The notes: generated by a model not told the origin, from the sequence alone. Shown: positions 1 through 13,882, counted from the stretch's first letter. The stretch is DNA of 64,000 nucleotides from Toxoplasma gondii ME49 (GCF_000006565.2 NC_031480.1:78144-142143); one strand, 5' to 3'. Numbers and translations are program-made.

Positions 1-751
1 GAGGAAACGCATGCGGGATGCTGGTCCGAGCCTCCCGGGCCACAACGCCTTCTCAACGGCGGAGAAGCAGATGCAACAAACGACTAGACAGTTGCTCAAC
101 AGGTGCAGGCCAACAAGATACCGGTCCGTGGCTTTCGTCCAGTCAAGCGGTCTGAGGCAGGAAACGCTCAAAGGGAATCCGTCGTGACAGATATGTTGTC
201 GAGAGACGACCAGTGGCGGCTTGCGGGGCTCTGTGCATCTGTAACCACCCTCCCTTTTTCTGCGTAGAACGGAACTGTGGTCTTCACGTTTGAAAGGAGT
301 TAGCGATCTCCGTGTCTACTGCCGCGGTGATTCGGGGGATGCAAGACTCTCTGGGCTCTGTTTTCTGGAGAAAGGAAACTGACGAACTCGCGAAGAAACC
401 GCCTCATCCTTTCGCTGAAAAGAACGCATGTGGACACCGTGAGTCGGTCGCCTTCGGTGACGCTTCGTGTCTCTCGGACAGCGTTGTGAAGGAGGAGACG
501 GGAGAGACGGCGACGAACGAGACACTTGAAAACCTGTGCATTTCTTTCGCAAAGAACTCAAGAATATAGGCTACCTCGACGCCCACGGATTCCGCGTCCT
601 GGACTCCCTGGCTGTCGGGACCAGCCAACAGAGAAAAGGACTCAAACAAGTGGACCCCAGTGCAGCGGGTCGCTGGCGCGTCTGAGTGTTCTTGGGCCTG
701 CAAGGATTTCGCGTTTTTTGTGGGTGCGCTGACTCCTGATGTCGACTTCAG
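1..751. other. 5' flank, probably upstream exons/introns of the GCFC-like gene
   Basis: No complete gene is resolved here. A stretch around 545-646 on the + strand reads LKNIGYLDAHGFRV and then GTSQQRKGLKQ, ending at a possible donor (CAA|GTGGAC). If that donor joins the acceptor at 751 the frame is kept, so this may be an earlier exon of the gene that continues at 752. The gene probably begins before the window. Overlapping open frames on both strands in 300-1015 contradict each other and are treated as unassigned. Confidence 0.25.
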
Positions 752-3063
752 GTTAGACAACCGACGTCGGCGACAGGCAAAGAAGGAGAAGAAGGAAGCG
801 AAAAGGTTTCTGGAGAAACCTGCGATCCAAGCACAGTCATGTCGGAAGTCGTGAAACAGTGCGTCGTGCCTCGCGCGGCAGCTGCACTCAAGTGTACAGA
901 CATCACGTCGTTCGCTTCCGTGAATCGCGCTGCTCAACTTCTTGGAGAGCTGCTGCTGTTCAGAGATGAAAACTCTCTGCCTCACCTCACGGTGCGTCTG
1001 TCTTGAGCTGAGCAATGCAAAGCGGAGACACGCAACGGTCCAGACGGTCCAGGAAACGTCCTGTAGTTCACATCCACGCTGGCTTTGTACTCGTACCTAC
1101 GCCTGCTGTACGGCGCACTGCCTGCGCGCCAAAAAGAGCCATTCCAGAACGCAGACAAGGCCCATCGTGACTTCGAGGCCTTCCCTGACTTTCGACTCTA
1201 ACGAAGAGCCGTGGAAGGGCACACGCAGTTGAGAACCTGTTCTGTTCGTGGATTGGCTGTCCAAGGAAAGATCTCTGTGGTGTCATCCTGCCTGCTAGGT
1301 AGAAAGTGTAAGGAAGTGGATCTAAACGGTGGCGATGTATCTTGCCGTTTACTCGAACCGCGTCTCAATAAATCTAGCCATCCATGACAACCGAGTTCTT
1401 TTCGATCGCTGTGCATCGATGCTGTGTAGATGTAGGCGGCCTCCCTGTTTCTGTGTGGCCGCTTTTTCTCCTCTTGTCTCTTCGCGAGTCACTCTTTCTT
1501 CTGCCTCGTGTGGGCTGAAGCTGGTTGCTCAAGGTGTACATTCACCTCCCCGTTACGCCGCATGCCTCTCTGTCGCTGTGTCTCATTTCGGACCTTCTCG
1601 ATCGTCAAGACACTGTAGACCGGACCGGACCCCAGCTCGAGTACGTAGTCGTACACGAAGAGGAGATCTCTGGGCTGCACCTGGGTCCTCCGCGACTGTG
1701 ATGTGACCGCGAGGAGACCTCGGATCCGGTCAACAAAGACCTTAGACACGCTCGTCGAATGGAATCGAACTTCAATTCGTCCTCAAACCTCGACCATGGT
1801 GGATGTACGGCCCAGTTTCCGTCACTTCGTGCTCGCGCGTTCACCTGGTCTCTTCACTGTGTGTGTGTGTGTGCTTTGCTTGTACGCTGCGCAGAAAGTT
1901 CTCCAGGACTTTGTGGCCTTCGTCGTGGCACAAGTCTCGGCTCTTTTGCCGGCAGATTTTGTCAAACAAGTCGTCGCAGACGTCCCTCAGTTTCCTCCCT
2001 CGCCTCAGGGCTGCGGCGGAGAGGTGACGCAGGACGAGGCGGCTACGAAGAAGGAACTCGTGGAACTGTTTCTCCATCGAGCCTTGAAGATCGCAGGTTG
2101 CTGCGCGTGCTTCATGGACATTCTCAGCGACTCGCTTCTCCTCCACATTTGCATGCAGGTAAAAACGCCATCTTTCTTCGACTCACACATGCGTGTCTCT
2201 GCCCGCGAGAACTCCTGCTCCCCCTCTCTCCCCCGTGGACAGACTTGTTCGGAGAAGTTGACGGAGGAGTCAACCGCGTGAGAAGCACGGACTCTCTTTT
2301 TCCGTCAGGTGTTTGAGGGAGGGATATTGGGTCTCGGGAGACTGTCTGCGGTGGAGTTCGAATTCCAGGTTCTGCGCTCTCGAGAATCTGCACTTCAGTG
2401 TCTGGGTCGCCTACGGAAACGCTTTTTTCGTTGTCTGTTTCGACTGCAGGAGATCTTCGTGGACCGCGTGAAGCCGCTGCTGCCGACCTTGCCGCCGTCA
2501 GAACAGCTGGTGGTGCTCGGCGCCTTCATTCACCTCCTGCCGCTGCGCTGGGTGCTTCAACTGCAAGAAGAATCGCCTGGAGAGAGCGGCGCGACTCCTC
2601 GCATGCAACAGCTGCTGGGGGCTGTTGTGGCGCTCGGCGAGGCGGTCGTCGACGAAGCGGAGCAGGCAGAAGTATTGCTGCTCCTGAAGAAGCTTTCTCC
2701 TCAAGAGGTAGGCGAAAACAAACGAGCGAACCTCGTGTGTGAGCCGACTCGAGTGAATTCCGCGACATGCTTCCCTGCGTCAAGAACCGTGAGTGAGAGT
2801 CTCTAGGGCAGGACGACGGATACGTTTTTGTGCGAAGAAGCTGCTGCGAGGTGGACTGCTCATTAAGATCTTGGAAGTCTTTGCTATTCCGGATCCAAGG
2901 TCCAGTGCGCTGTCTCCGGCCACGCGCTTGAGTCGTCAACTGGAGGGGCATCCCGCTTATCTTTGGAACGCCAACAGTGTTTTTCGTTTTCGTCTATCAG
3001 GAAGCAGAAAAGATTCAACGCGTCTTCGAACAGCGTCACGGCCAGCGACTCAGCCAGCAGTGA
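752..3063 (+). CDS. GCFC/PAXBP1-like protein, C-terminal part (partial gene)
   Basis: Four exons join in phase: 752-991, 1895-2158, 2309-2707 and 3001-3063 (TGA). Each boundary has a pyrimidine-rich CAG acceptor and a GT donor (for example GCAG|GTAAAA at 2158), and every junction is phase 0. The product is helical and Leu-rich. From memory of the family, the order VVPRAAAALK..., KVLQDFVAFV..., LFLHRALKIAG..DILSDSLLLH and FIHLLPLRWVLQL follows the C-terminal region of PAXBP1/GCFC2 proteins, including the late 'INCFPKQWF'-like segment. Such proteins are nuclear and associated with intron-lariat spliceosomes. The in-frame ATG at 839 is probably internal, because the reading continues upstream to the acceptor at 751. 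The true start is not visible. The family call rests on a pattern match and could be wrong; the existence of a coding gene is more secure than its name. Confidence 0.45.
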
Positions 3064-5715
3064 CTGCGAGCGTCGAGACGAACTGCAGCGCGAATCTGGA
3101 AGTTGCCTTCTTCACAAAACGAAATCAGACGCGAGCGTTGCCGTGTTGAACGCATCCAGATGTCGACCCAAGAAGTTCGTTACAATGCATAGATGGCTCC
3201 GCGGATCCGGCGAGCGTGTGTCTTCTGTTTTCTGTTTTCTGCAAGCACTGAGTGCAAGCAGCTTGGATGCGACCAGTTGTTCTCTCTGTCCAGTCGAGGC
3301 GCTGATGTCGTCCTCACCTCTCAAGAAACAGATTCCTTCAAGAAGGACGTTCTTTTTTAGCTGGGCGCCCGAACTCAGGGAGCAGGCGCAAGTAACGCAC
3401 CCGAGACACAACTTTGTGAAACGAAGTCGGACAGATTTTACTGCCGGCGCGGATGACTCGATCCAGAAGCAGCGCCGTGTCGTAATCCTTTGCTCAGAGT
3501 TTGGATGGAGAAATTCTCGTTCCGGCCTTTAGCTTTTCACCATGGACAGACAACGTTTTTGCGTCGGCGCGTTCTTATGCTAGGCCTTACCGACTGCAAG
3601 AGGTGACTTGAGTACGATTCTCTTGGAATTCCCTGAAAATGGAAAGAGATGTGACTATTTGGACTCTGGGCATTAGAGAAGTCTTCCAGCATCAAGTCTG
3701 GCTCAGAACAACACTGCGCTACCGTCGACGAGAAGCAAAATGTGAGGTGCCGCAGTTCCCGATGCGGCTGCTTCACTGGTCTGCGAACCTTTGAAAAGTT
3801 CATTGCAACCGCACTGTCTCTCCACCATTAATCGACAGAGCAGTCTCCGTTCTTGAAATGAAACGACTCTGCCATGCTAATGCCGCAGAGCTTGGCGGTC
3901 GCCACCGTACACACGTGGCCGTCTGAAGTCCGATCTTCTCTTTGTTAAACGGCAAGACAGTTTTCGCAGTTGCCCGTACAGTAGACAGAGTCAGTCCCTT
4001 CGATCTGGACTTCCGTCGGAGACACGGATGCATCGTAAGACGCAGAAACTGTCAGAGACAGGCAGACAACTAGCGCTCTTACGGGTCGACACTGGTTCCG
4101 TTTCTCTGAGAACAAGGGATGGACACTCCTGTTTTTCACCATGAATTCCCCGTCAACTTCACCTTAACAGCTACGGCAGAAGTTGTTCATGGTAATGCAG
4201 ACCTGCACGCTGCATTCCACGATACACACTCTCTGGGTGCGCATTTCCCTTTTGTATTGAGAGAGGACACGCAGGCTACAGACAGCTTAACACCCGAAAG
4301 TGGAACAATCTGGATTTTATCCTCGACTCTCTCGTTTACTTTGGAATCTGAGAAGAATATCATGGTGCTATCAGCAAACAACGCTGTTCCTTCACTTCGT
4401 CGCTGTCGGGTGCACATAGATTAGCCTCTGGTTTGTATAAAACTCAAGAGCTATATAATGTGCCCTGGTTAAGGAATCCCAAGAGGCAGCACCGATAATA
4501 ACAGTGCAGCTTGCGCGGAATGCGGAAATGGTATTCTGTCTGTTTCTCCCTCAGAGATTGCCGCCAGAGCAGTCGGCGGAAGCTGTGGAGAGGCCAGCAA
4601 CGCTGATTTTGGACTGAAGAAGGAACCTACTCTGTGGAACTCTCTGTCTTATCGGTAACTCACAAAAAGGGAACATCTGCCGTTATTTCCGTTCGAAAAC
4701 TCGAGACTCCTCAGTGCATCCGAATATCACAATGACTACCTCCTAACAAACTGTACCGTTTACGCGGCGTCACATTTCACAGCCACAGTCAAGGCAACGT
4801 GCACCACGTGAGTGCCGATTCATTCGCACAGATAGAAACAAATTCTTGGTCAAACTCGCGGTCTCTGTGGATCCTGCAACGTTTCCCCTAAACCGTGAAC
4901 CCAACAAAGCAGCACCCAAGCTTCACTACCTAGAGACAACGAGAGGTGCAACTGGCGCTGTCTCCCAACTTTTTCAACAGAACATGTCAGATGTTTGTTC
5001 GTATCTCAGTCCACTTCGCGCTCTAACCACCCAGTGAACAAGCTTACAGATGCATGTGTGTCTGTCGGTTTACATGCAAGTGTGCACAACCGATGTGTAC
5101 AGATGCGTGCGACTGAATGTATGTATGGCATACGAAACAGAGAGGGAGCCAGGGGGGAATAGTAAGGGCCTTCTGTGCGTCACTGCCGGAGAGTAAAACT
5201 GGTTTCGCTCCAGGACAACTCGGACAGCGCCCAAGAAAAAAGTCGTCAGTATCGTATCGTCGATTCTTTGCATGTACTTCTCGCATGCAGTCGCGCGCAT
5301 GTTGACAAGACTCGGCGCGCTGTGAAAGCAGGTGGACGTTGTCCGGATGCCCGCAGAAACGCACTTACCTTCTTTCAAACTGGATAAATTTCCCAGTTCT
5401 TTCGCGAAAAATTTCGTACCCACTTTTCCGCGGGAGGAAAAGCATCTCGCTCGGCCGCCGTTCGCCACCCCTGCCTTCGAGTGTCTGGACGCCTCAAGAC
5501 AAGGTTGGCCCTCGAGTTGGCGGGTTGTCGACCGCCGCAACTTTCATTGTCCGCGATTTTTTCTCATCTTGGTTTTTATCTATCTCTCCTCCACACTTTG
5601 TTTGCGTTTCTCAGCGGTTTGCTCGCGTCCTCAGCTTCTGTCTCCAATTTGCCGCGCGCGAGTCTCCCGCCGGGGCTGCGGTGTTTTCCCGGCCAGCAGC
5701 CGGAAACGCTGCGCC
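3064..5715. other. Intergenic region
   Basis: This 2.6-kb spacer holds the 3' flank of the GCFC-like gene and the upstream region of the KsgA gene. It is less GC-rich than the genes. Open frames here (for example about 100 codons at 4119-4424 +) have no recognisable domain and no convincing splice context. From about 5500 it turns pyrimidine-rich, which fits a promoter/5'UTR for the gene at 5779. No TATA box or other core element can be named with confidence. Confidence 0.5.
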
Positions 5716-5745
5716 ATGGCCGTCCTTCTTCTGCGAGTTTTCTAG
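5716..5745 (+). promoter_or_regulatory. Upstream ORF (9 codons) ahead of the KsgA gene
   Basis: The sequence gccATGG starts a short frame, MAVLLLRVF, followed by TAG. It ends 33 bases before the proposed KsgA start at 5779. Its start context (G at -3, G at +4) is good, so if it lies in the transcript it should be read by scanning ribosomes and could lower or regulate translation of the main frame. Whether it is in the mature 5'UTR cannot be told from DNA. Confidence 0.4.
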
Positions 5746-5778
5746 AGCGTTTCGTCCCTTTTTAAAACGCACTTGAAG

Positions 5779-8700
5779 ATGGTCAGAGCGCTTCGGTTTC
5801 CGAGTTTCCTCCGGTCGCGTTCTCTCGCCGCGAGGCTCCGGGCGTCGCTCCTTTACTTGTGCCTGCACTTTTTGCTACTCCAACATGCTGCACTCTCGTC
5901 TGGCGCCTCTCTCCACCGATCTTCTTCCCGTTCTCCCGTTTTCCTGCCTTCCTCTCTGTCTCACGCGTGGGCTGCCATTCCCTCTTTCAGCGAACAACCA
6001 TTTGAACGCGTCTCGCCACCCTCGGGGCAGCTTCCGCTCAACTCCTTCCACTCTGCGGGTCTAGGCTTCCTTTCTCTTCCCTCTTTCGCCCTCGCGCCTT
6101 TTCCTTCCCGTCTGGCTCTTTCTCTGCGCTTTTCCGATTCTCGACGTCTCTCCACGTCCTCTCTCTGCGCCCAAGCAGGCCCTGTCTGCAAGCCGTCAGA
6201 AGCAGAGATCGCCGCTGCTGTGCGAGAACGCGTGGCTGCGTCGAAACTCCAAAGGAAGGCTTCACCTCGGATCGGCGGATCGGCGAAGAGAGAGGCGAGA
6301 AGAGCGAGGGGCGCAGCCTCTTCTTCACCTTCTCAAAATGGAAATTTTGGAGCTGCTGGACAAACCGGTGATGGCCGACTGCCCCTCGAGACGCGCCACC
6401 CTGGAGGCTCCTTGCGCGTGCGAAGACACCCCTTTGAAGAACGAGGAGACAAAGGCCCAAGAAGAGAAGGTGGACGTGGAGGCGAGGGCGACCCGTGGGC
6501 GAGAGACTCGTTGAGCAGAAACAGTCGAGCCGAGCGAGAGGCGTGGCGCATGGAGAGACAAAACGAGGAGGAAGAGCTCTTGAGGATGTGCGCAGAGAAC
6601 AGGCTTGCACTCGAGCGCCGAAGGGAGAGACAAGACAACATGCAAGAGGACGCAGATGAAGAAGCGAGTCGTCAGCTTGCACGGGAGAAACTGGAGCAAC
6701 GCGTGGCTCTCATGGAGAAGCAACTGGTTGCCTGGAAGCGTGAAGAATTCCGCGGTCAAGAGGCGTCTTTCCAGGACTATCTGTCGACTCTCCAACAGGC
6801 AGCACAGCAAGAAAATGAATGCGTCCGTCGGTTTTTCGGGGACGCGAGTCGCCCCGAAACTCACCGAGAAGGCCCTCTTCTCTCCTCTTCTTCCTCTTCT
6901 GCCTCTTCTTCCCCACACCTCTCTTCACCGCCGTCTCTTCCACGCACGACTTCTTGTCTCTCTTCTTCGTCTGCTTCCTCGTCGCCGCATTCCTCATCGT
7001 TCCCTCTGTCTTCCGCAGGTCTCGGTGCCGCTGTGGACAGCAGGAGTTTGGGGGAGAGCGACGAGCCAGCGCCTCCGACGCTCCGGCCGTTCTTTCCCGT
7101 ACGAGGATTTGGCGGAGTGGCAGTTTTTCCTCTGCCGGAGGAAAGACGAAGTTTGGAGACAGACGACGCACTCGGAGAGAAGGGACAGAAGCCGTCAGCT
7201 CCCTGGCGCCTCCGCCTGCAAGCCGAGCGCGAGAGACGCACTCCGCCGACGCTTCGGCCGCCTTCCTACGCGGCGATTGCGGAGCAGAAAGAGGCCGAGA
7301 AACGCGTTTTGCGAGCGCGGCGAGTGTGGAAGCGACTCAGAAAAGAAATGGCAGCTGCAGCGACGAAGACGAGTTCGGAGCGAGTTGGAGACAAGCCCCA
7401 CTCGCAGGCGGAAGAGACTCTCGAGCAGAGGCAAGAGGAACTGGAGGGTGGAGTCGCAGCCACTCAAGAAGAGAGAGGAGAAAGAGGCAGAGAAGAAGAA
7501 GAACAGAGAGACGAGCAGGCGGAAGAGGAGAGACCAGCCTTGCCCGCTGCGTCTCCTACGGCGAGTCTTCCTTCTGGAGAATTCAAGTCCGTGATGTTTT
7601 ACTTCACACTGACTTTTCCTGGTCGTCATGAGCGAGCGGTGTTTCTCGTTTCTGGGGTGCGAAGGAAAAGCCTCTTTTCAGTTTCGACCACGCAGGCAGG
7701 TTCTGCTTCGACGAGCACCGCTGTCGACTGAGTCGCCGCTTTGCAAGAACTCAAACAGGCTCTCCTCTTGTCTAGTTTCTCTCGATCTGTGCGACTTGCG
7801 TTCGCCCGGCTTGGGTGTTCCGGCTATGCGTGGAGTGTTGCCAGACAACCTGCTGAGTCTGGACGCGACGGCGCCGCGTGATTTTGTGCATGTTCTCGCC
7901 TTTTGTTCCTCCCTCCGTTGAACTTGCGTTGCTTGCTCTCCAGTGTGGCTCTAACTCTCGATGGCTTCAGATGCACTGCTCTCGTCTCCCCACTTCCCCC
8001 GCTGTCGTCGACAGAGAGCTTCTCTCTGTCTTCGCTTCCTCTCGCTGTCGCCTCTTCGGCGTCTCCTGTCGTCACTTGCTCTCCTTTTCGCGCCGCTTTC
8101 TGTGCGGCAGGTGCCATCAGAGAGAGACACTGCCCCTGTCGCCTCCGGCCTTTGCTTCCCACAGCGCATTCCTGGTTCCTCCTGTCTCCGGTTCGTTCTC
8201 CAGGCCGAAGCAGTCTCTCGGCCAGAACTTCCTGAGTGACCCGAATATAAGCCGTCTCATTGCGACGAGCCTCGAGGACGCTTCGCCGGGGGGCGTTGGA
8301 GTCGTGGAAGTGGGCCCTGGCTCGGGAGCGATCACCCGCTTTCTTCTTCCCAAGTTTCCGCGGATGTCTGGTAGGCTTTGGAGCTTTGGAGGTGTTGAGG
8401 AGATGTTAGATCTGAGCCTGTGGTGCAGCTCTCAGTCAGGACTCTTGAAAGAAGTTTATAAACATTCCTATCTCAGAGGGACTGTTTCTCCCAGGACGAT
8501 GCTACAAACCACACCACTCCCTGATTCGTCGTTCTCTCTCGCTGTCAATACACTCATCAAATGTGAAAAATCCGAATATTGCGTTGAGAGCACAAGCGAT
8601 GCATAGTAATGTCGTAGGAGAGTGAAGTCCAGTACTTCCACCTTGCGTTTCCTTCCTTTCTCTTCTTCACCTTTTCGTACTGCCCCGAGCTTGGGAAGAG

Positions 8701-11700
8701 GCGCTTTTTCCGAGGCTCGTTTTTGTGCCTCTCGCAGGTCCTGCAGCTTCTCTGAACGATCGTTCACATCGTTTCTTCTTATCGAAATGCATGCTTCCAG
8801 AGGGGGGGGAATACTCCGTTTGCAGTTGCCAATGCTTTTCGCCACAAGCGTCCTCTGCTTCCACTTAACTCACGCATTTATCCACCACTGTGTCTCTCTC
8901 TCTAAGTGTCTCTGTATCTACATGTTGATTTGCAGACATGTCTAGTACAGAACGGTAACTGTAGAGAGATATGCAGATATGCATGTAAATAGGCAAACAA
9001 GTGTAGAATGCAGATGCATAGGGCTGCTTTTGTGGGTATGCCACAAGTATAAGAGCGTAGGATTTCCGTTCGCACAGATAAGATCAAGAAAAATGACCAA
9101 TGAGGGTCAGGACCTGTCTTGTGTCTTCAAGAATTCTATCTCTCTCTCTCTCCCTGTCGACGCCGTCGTTACGCGTGTACGCACACCTGCTGAGAGTTCC
9201 ATTCCCGGTTGAGCTCTTGGACGCTTTTCTCGGTTCTTGTGTTTCTCCACTTTGTTGCGAGTCAGACAACGGGGCCATAGATTCAAACGCACGTCCTGAA
9301 ATGCCTTTTTCTCTCGAGACTGCAGGGGGACTCGCAGTGTGGGGATCAGAACTTTCCAAAGTGGTTTCCGGATACGAGATTTTTGTCGATCTCTGCAGCT
9401 GTTGAAACAGATCCGCGCGCGGTGTCTCTTCTCTCGCGCCGTCTGCCTACCCTGAACATCATCCACGGCGATGTCTTGCAGGTATTTTTCCTTTCGTTCC
9501 TCGCTCTTGGCTTCACCCTCGTTTGTAGTCTCTCCCTCGTTGGCTCTCTCGAGCCTTTTGGAGTTTTCTTCTTTTCAGGGGAGCCTTTTCACATGTTTCG
9601 CCTGCTTCTTTTTCGCCTGTCACACAAAGTCCCCTCGCACTTTGTCGAGTCGCTTTCATCTTCCTTTCCGCATGTCGCCTTGCCTCGGCAGACACCAGGC
9701 AGGCTTCCTTCTCTACTCACGCCGACGTTTATTTAAGGATATTTCTTTATCTGTTTGTTTTTACATCTCTTTTCATTTACATCCATTTTTTTACCTGCAT
9801 ATGGATTTATATGCCTGCTCTCATATTTATGTCTCGTCCTTCATGCACTTTTTTATTTTTATTTGGGTCTGTTTCTTTATGCGTATAGAGCTTAATATAT
9901 CTACTCCTGTTCAGGCCGAGTTCCTCCTCCATAAATCCATATACATTTATATTTCTCTTCGTGTGTAGGTCACTGTAGTTTCATCTCTTTAGACCTAGGT
10001 CCAGTTAGGTCTATCCGTTTATTTAACTAATTCTATGCATAATTACACCGCTGTATCTCTGATGTCCACTGCTACTTGTATATACATGGTAGTGGATGTT
10101 TGCTTTCCATATACATATATATATATATATATATCGATATATATATGCATATATATATGTATACATATGTATATATATGTATATATTTATGTATTAGCGC
10201 AAAGGAATTCCTGTGTTTCATGTTTCGTGCAGGTTTCATGGCCCGATTTGGCGCGGGAACGAGGGACGCGTCTCTCTGTGGCTGGAAATCTCCCCTTTTA
10301 CTTGACTAGCCAGGTACTGTTTTTACAGAGGTTTAGATCTTCTTGTCGAGGTTTCGTTCTAAGGAAGAAGACGTGGACTGGGTGCTCGGGGCGTCTTGCT
10401 TCCTTCAATAAGAATAACGAACCGATGTCTAAGTCACCACATGCAGGCTCGACGAGACGCCGCCTGAAGGGAGAGACTCCCCTTCGACGCAGCAACGCTG
10501 TGAGCCTGTGAAAACGAATGGCGTTGGATTTTCTTCCCCATTCCAGATTCTGTTTTTCTCGCGACCGTGGTGGAGGCGTGGTACTAGCGACAGCGATGCT
10601 TGCCAAAGAGCCAGCGCCGTTAACGGAGGTCTTCTCAGTATCCGGAAGTGTAGTAGAGTCCCTGTTCGACAGCGGAGAGTGCGGTTCTCTCTCTCACGCG
10701 TCTTCACAGACTTCTTCTGCAGCGAGTTGCCGGATTCACGGATGCGTTCTTGAACGCCTTCATCGATTTCAAGTCTCTCCAGTCTGTTTACACTCCTTCA
10801 AGATTGTTCAGTGCAGACGCATGCCTTTGTCGATAGAGCGCGCGAAAACTGTCGAGAGGAAATCGAGGCGTCAGCCGACAGGGTACCCTCGGAAGGCTCA
10901 ATTGCTTGTTCTCCTGCGTCGAGTCCGTCGTCGCTTCTTCGCAGGAGATTCCTGGGGAGCAGGACACAAGCTGCGTATTTCTGTTCACATTTAACTCCGC
11001 CAACATCCACTTCACATGCTGCCCCTAGATCGCAGTCGAGGTGGAATTCATTTACGTAAGATTCTACTGCGTTTTCTGAGCCTCGGAGGGTGTCATCACG
11101 CGCCAGCGTTTCTTCTCCTTCGAGGTTGTTCAGTTCCGTCCTGGTGTGCGAATTTTCGCGCCTCTCCCCTGCCCACTGGGTGATGCTTTATTCCCTTTGG
11201 GTTTCGTCTTCGCAGCTCCTCTGTTGCCTCCTCGACAGCTGGCGCTTCATCGACCAGGCACTCGTGACGATTCAGTGGGAGATGGCTGAGGTAAAGTTCA
11301 CAGCTTTCGCCAGTCTGCGAAACGAGCGCGCAAACGTTTCCAGACATAGGGCGCTTGCTTCTGAGGAGGACGGGGACGCAAATCCTATTGGTATTTGACC
11401 TCCCAAAAAAGGAGAGAAAAGGCATTCGAACGAAAATGCTCATCTGCGAAAGGAACATGCATTCTTTCACAGAGAAAAAGCGAGTGCGGTTCTGAGAAGG
11501 CAAAGGGTCCCCTCTGAAAAACAGTGTAGCACTATTTCTGTTCCATCCTCGCGCTCTCCGGGAATCAAGAAGGAGGCTGATCTGTGTCCAGGTTGCGAAG
11601 AAATTCAGAGTTGTCTTCAAATGAAGTCTCTCTGGACAGGATGAGGTAGCTGCATTCGAGAATGGAAAGCTGGAGTCGTTCTGAAGACGGAAAAAACGCT

Positions 11701-13831
11701 TCTAAAGGGAAACTTCGCTTTCCAGATAAGACAACACTGGCGAAGAGCGCGCAGATAAAAGTATTTCGATTCTAAAGTTGTCTTGTCTCTGCTTGGATCC
11801 AATGGCTCCCTCGGATCCGTCACGGCTGAGGACAGTCCCGCTTCGAACCTTCGCTCGACAGTGTGCGTAGAGCACTGAGCGTCTTTCTGTCTTCGAGGCC
11901 GTTCCGTTGCTTCCTGCGTCGCTTGTGTGAATATCTTTCAACCAACGAGGAAATCCCCTGTTTTGCGTCTCTGCAGAGACTCACAGCTCGCGTCGGCGAA
12001 CGACAGTACAGCCGTCTAAGCGTCGTGTTTGCACTTTATGGCGCCTGCCGAATAGTGAAGAAGCTTCCGAGGTCGGTTTTTTATCCAGTTCCAAAGGTGC
12101 GTTTCTTCTTCGCGTGGACACCGAAACCACCACAGGAAAGCCGCACAGACGCCAAAAGTCTCGCCATTTTGAAAACACCCAGGGGAATTCACACCGTGAC
12201 CTAAAGTCTTGTGAAGGAGGAACTCCTTCGTTCTGTCGGTCGCTAGTGACAAATCTTTGTGGAAGGACTGCAGAGGCTTTCAAACGCTCTTTTTCTGAAA
12301 GAGCAGCTCTTCCCTTTGTTCTCTCCATATAACGCAGACGCTTTTGTGGCGAGAATTAAATCGTTTCTCACAAAGTTTTTCAAAACCTGCGACGATTTCC
12401 CCAGGCTCAGGAGTTCGAAACAGTTCGAGGCGACAGCCTCCGAGCCTCTTGGGGAATTATGGAAGTCGAGTTTCTTGGATTTCTTCACAGCGTCCTCTTG
12501 CCGATTCCTTCACGTTCTCCAGCCTCATCGATTCAGCGCCAGGGACCGCATTCCAAAAAACAAGAGAACGCGAAGCGCAGACATGAGTGGCTTCGTGTCT
12601 GCATCTTCTCTTTCTCCAGGTGGATGCTGCCTTGGTGCACATCAAATTTCGACAAGAGCCTCTGGAAAAGATTCTCCGCGGCGTCGACCCTCGCCAGTTC
12701 CGGAATGTACGGATTTCAGAATCGCTTTTGCCTCTTCTGTACCGGAGCGAACCCCCCACAGCTTGCTCTCGCAGAGTTGTCGGTCCTGTGCTGTAGAAAA
12801 CACACAAGATTTTGAGTTGTCTCGCCTTGCCCATCTCCAGATATATGCCGTGGTTCGGTGCATGCGCATGGCTATGCAAAACGGCGTTCACACATGCCAA
12901 AATTTCGTCTCTCTCCAGTGTGTGGATACGTATATTTGTATAACAAGTCCTCTTTCAGTTTGTGTCTACGACGGCCAAGGCCGCTCTCCATCGTTCGCCT
13001 CATCTCTTCATAGTCAAACGAGTGCATGTGCATGCTTGTCTCTCTCTCTCTGTATATATATATATATTTATATTTATACGTATACATAGGTGTATATTGA
13101 AGGAGAGATGTGTAGAAGGAATCGCATGCATAGGGAAACACTGTGAGCCGGCTGTGGAACTTGTTTCACCACAAACTCGACTTTGAAGTCTTTTCAGATC
13201 GGTTATTCTTCCTCCATTGATTCACTCTTTCCGTAGGAACATGTTTTCTTTCTGAGACGCGGGAAACTTCATCTCACCCACATGGTCAAGTCTTCATTCT
13301 GGATTCCATAATTCCATAAAATCACACAAAAAAAAACTGTTTCTGCGTCCTAGGCAGAATTGAGAGAGAAGCTTCCCATTCTGCTCAAAAGGAATTCTAG
13401 AAAAATTTTCAAAAAACAGTTAAAAATGAAATTATTCTGTTTCTTCTTCTCAGGTGCTGCATGCAGCCTTTGGACAGCGCCGAAAAATGCTAAGATCGAG
13501 TCTCAAGGTATGGCGCTCTGGATTGTGCCTCTTTTTTTCTCTTTTTGTCGCGCCTCCTGTCACTTCCCTTCTTTCTGCCCTTGGTTTTTTCTGCTTTCTT
13601 CATTTATGCTCTTCCTGTTTTTCCTTTTTCCACTTTTTCCTCCCTTTTCAATTGTTTTCCTTGCCCCTGAGGCGTATCGAAACCTCACCACACCCGAACC
13701 TGCTGGTCCCCGTCGTCTGATTCTTTTCTCTCTCCCGAAATCGAGTGACTTTTGCGTTGTCCATTGCTTTTTGTCAGCCTTTCCATATGCATATGCGCGT
13801 GTCGCATATACTTCTGCAGACATCACCGCGT

Positions 13832-13882
<51 letters not shown>

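Noticed and set aside
4119..4424. 101-codon open frame on the + strand
   Set aside because: No recognisable domain, no neighbours in phase, and it lies in an AT-richer spacer. Length alone does not support a gene.
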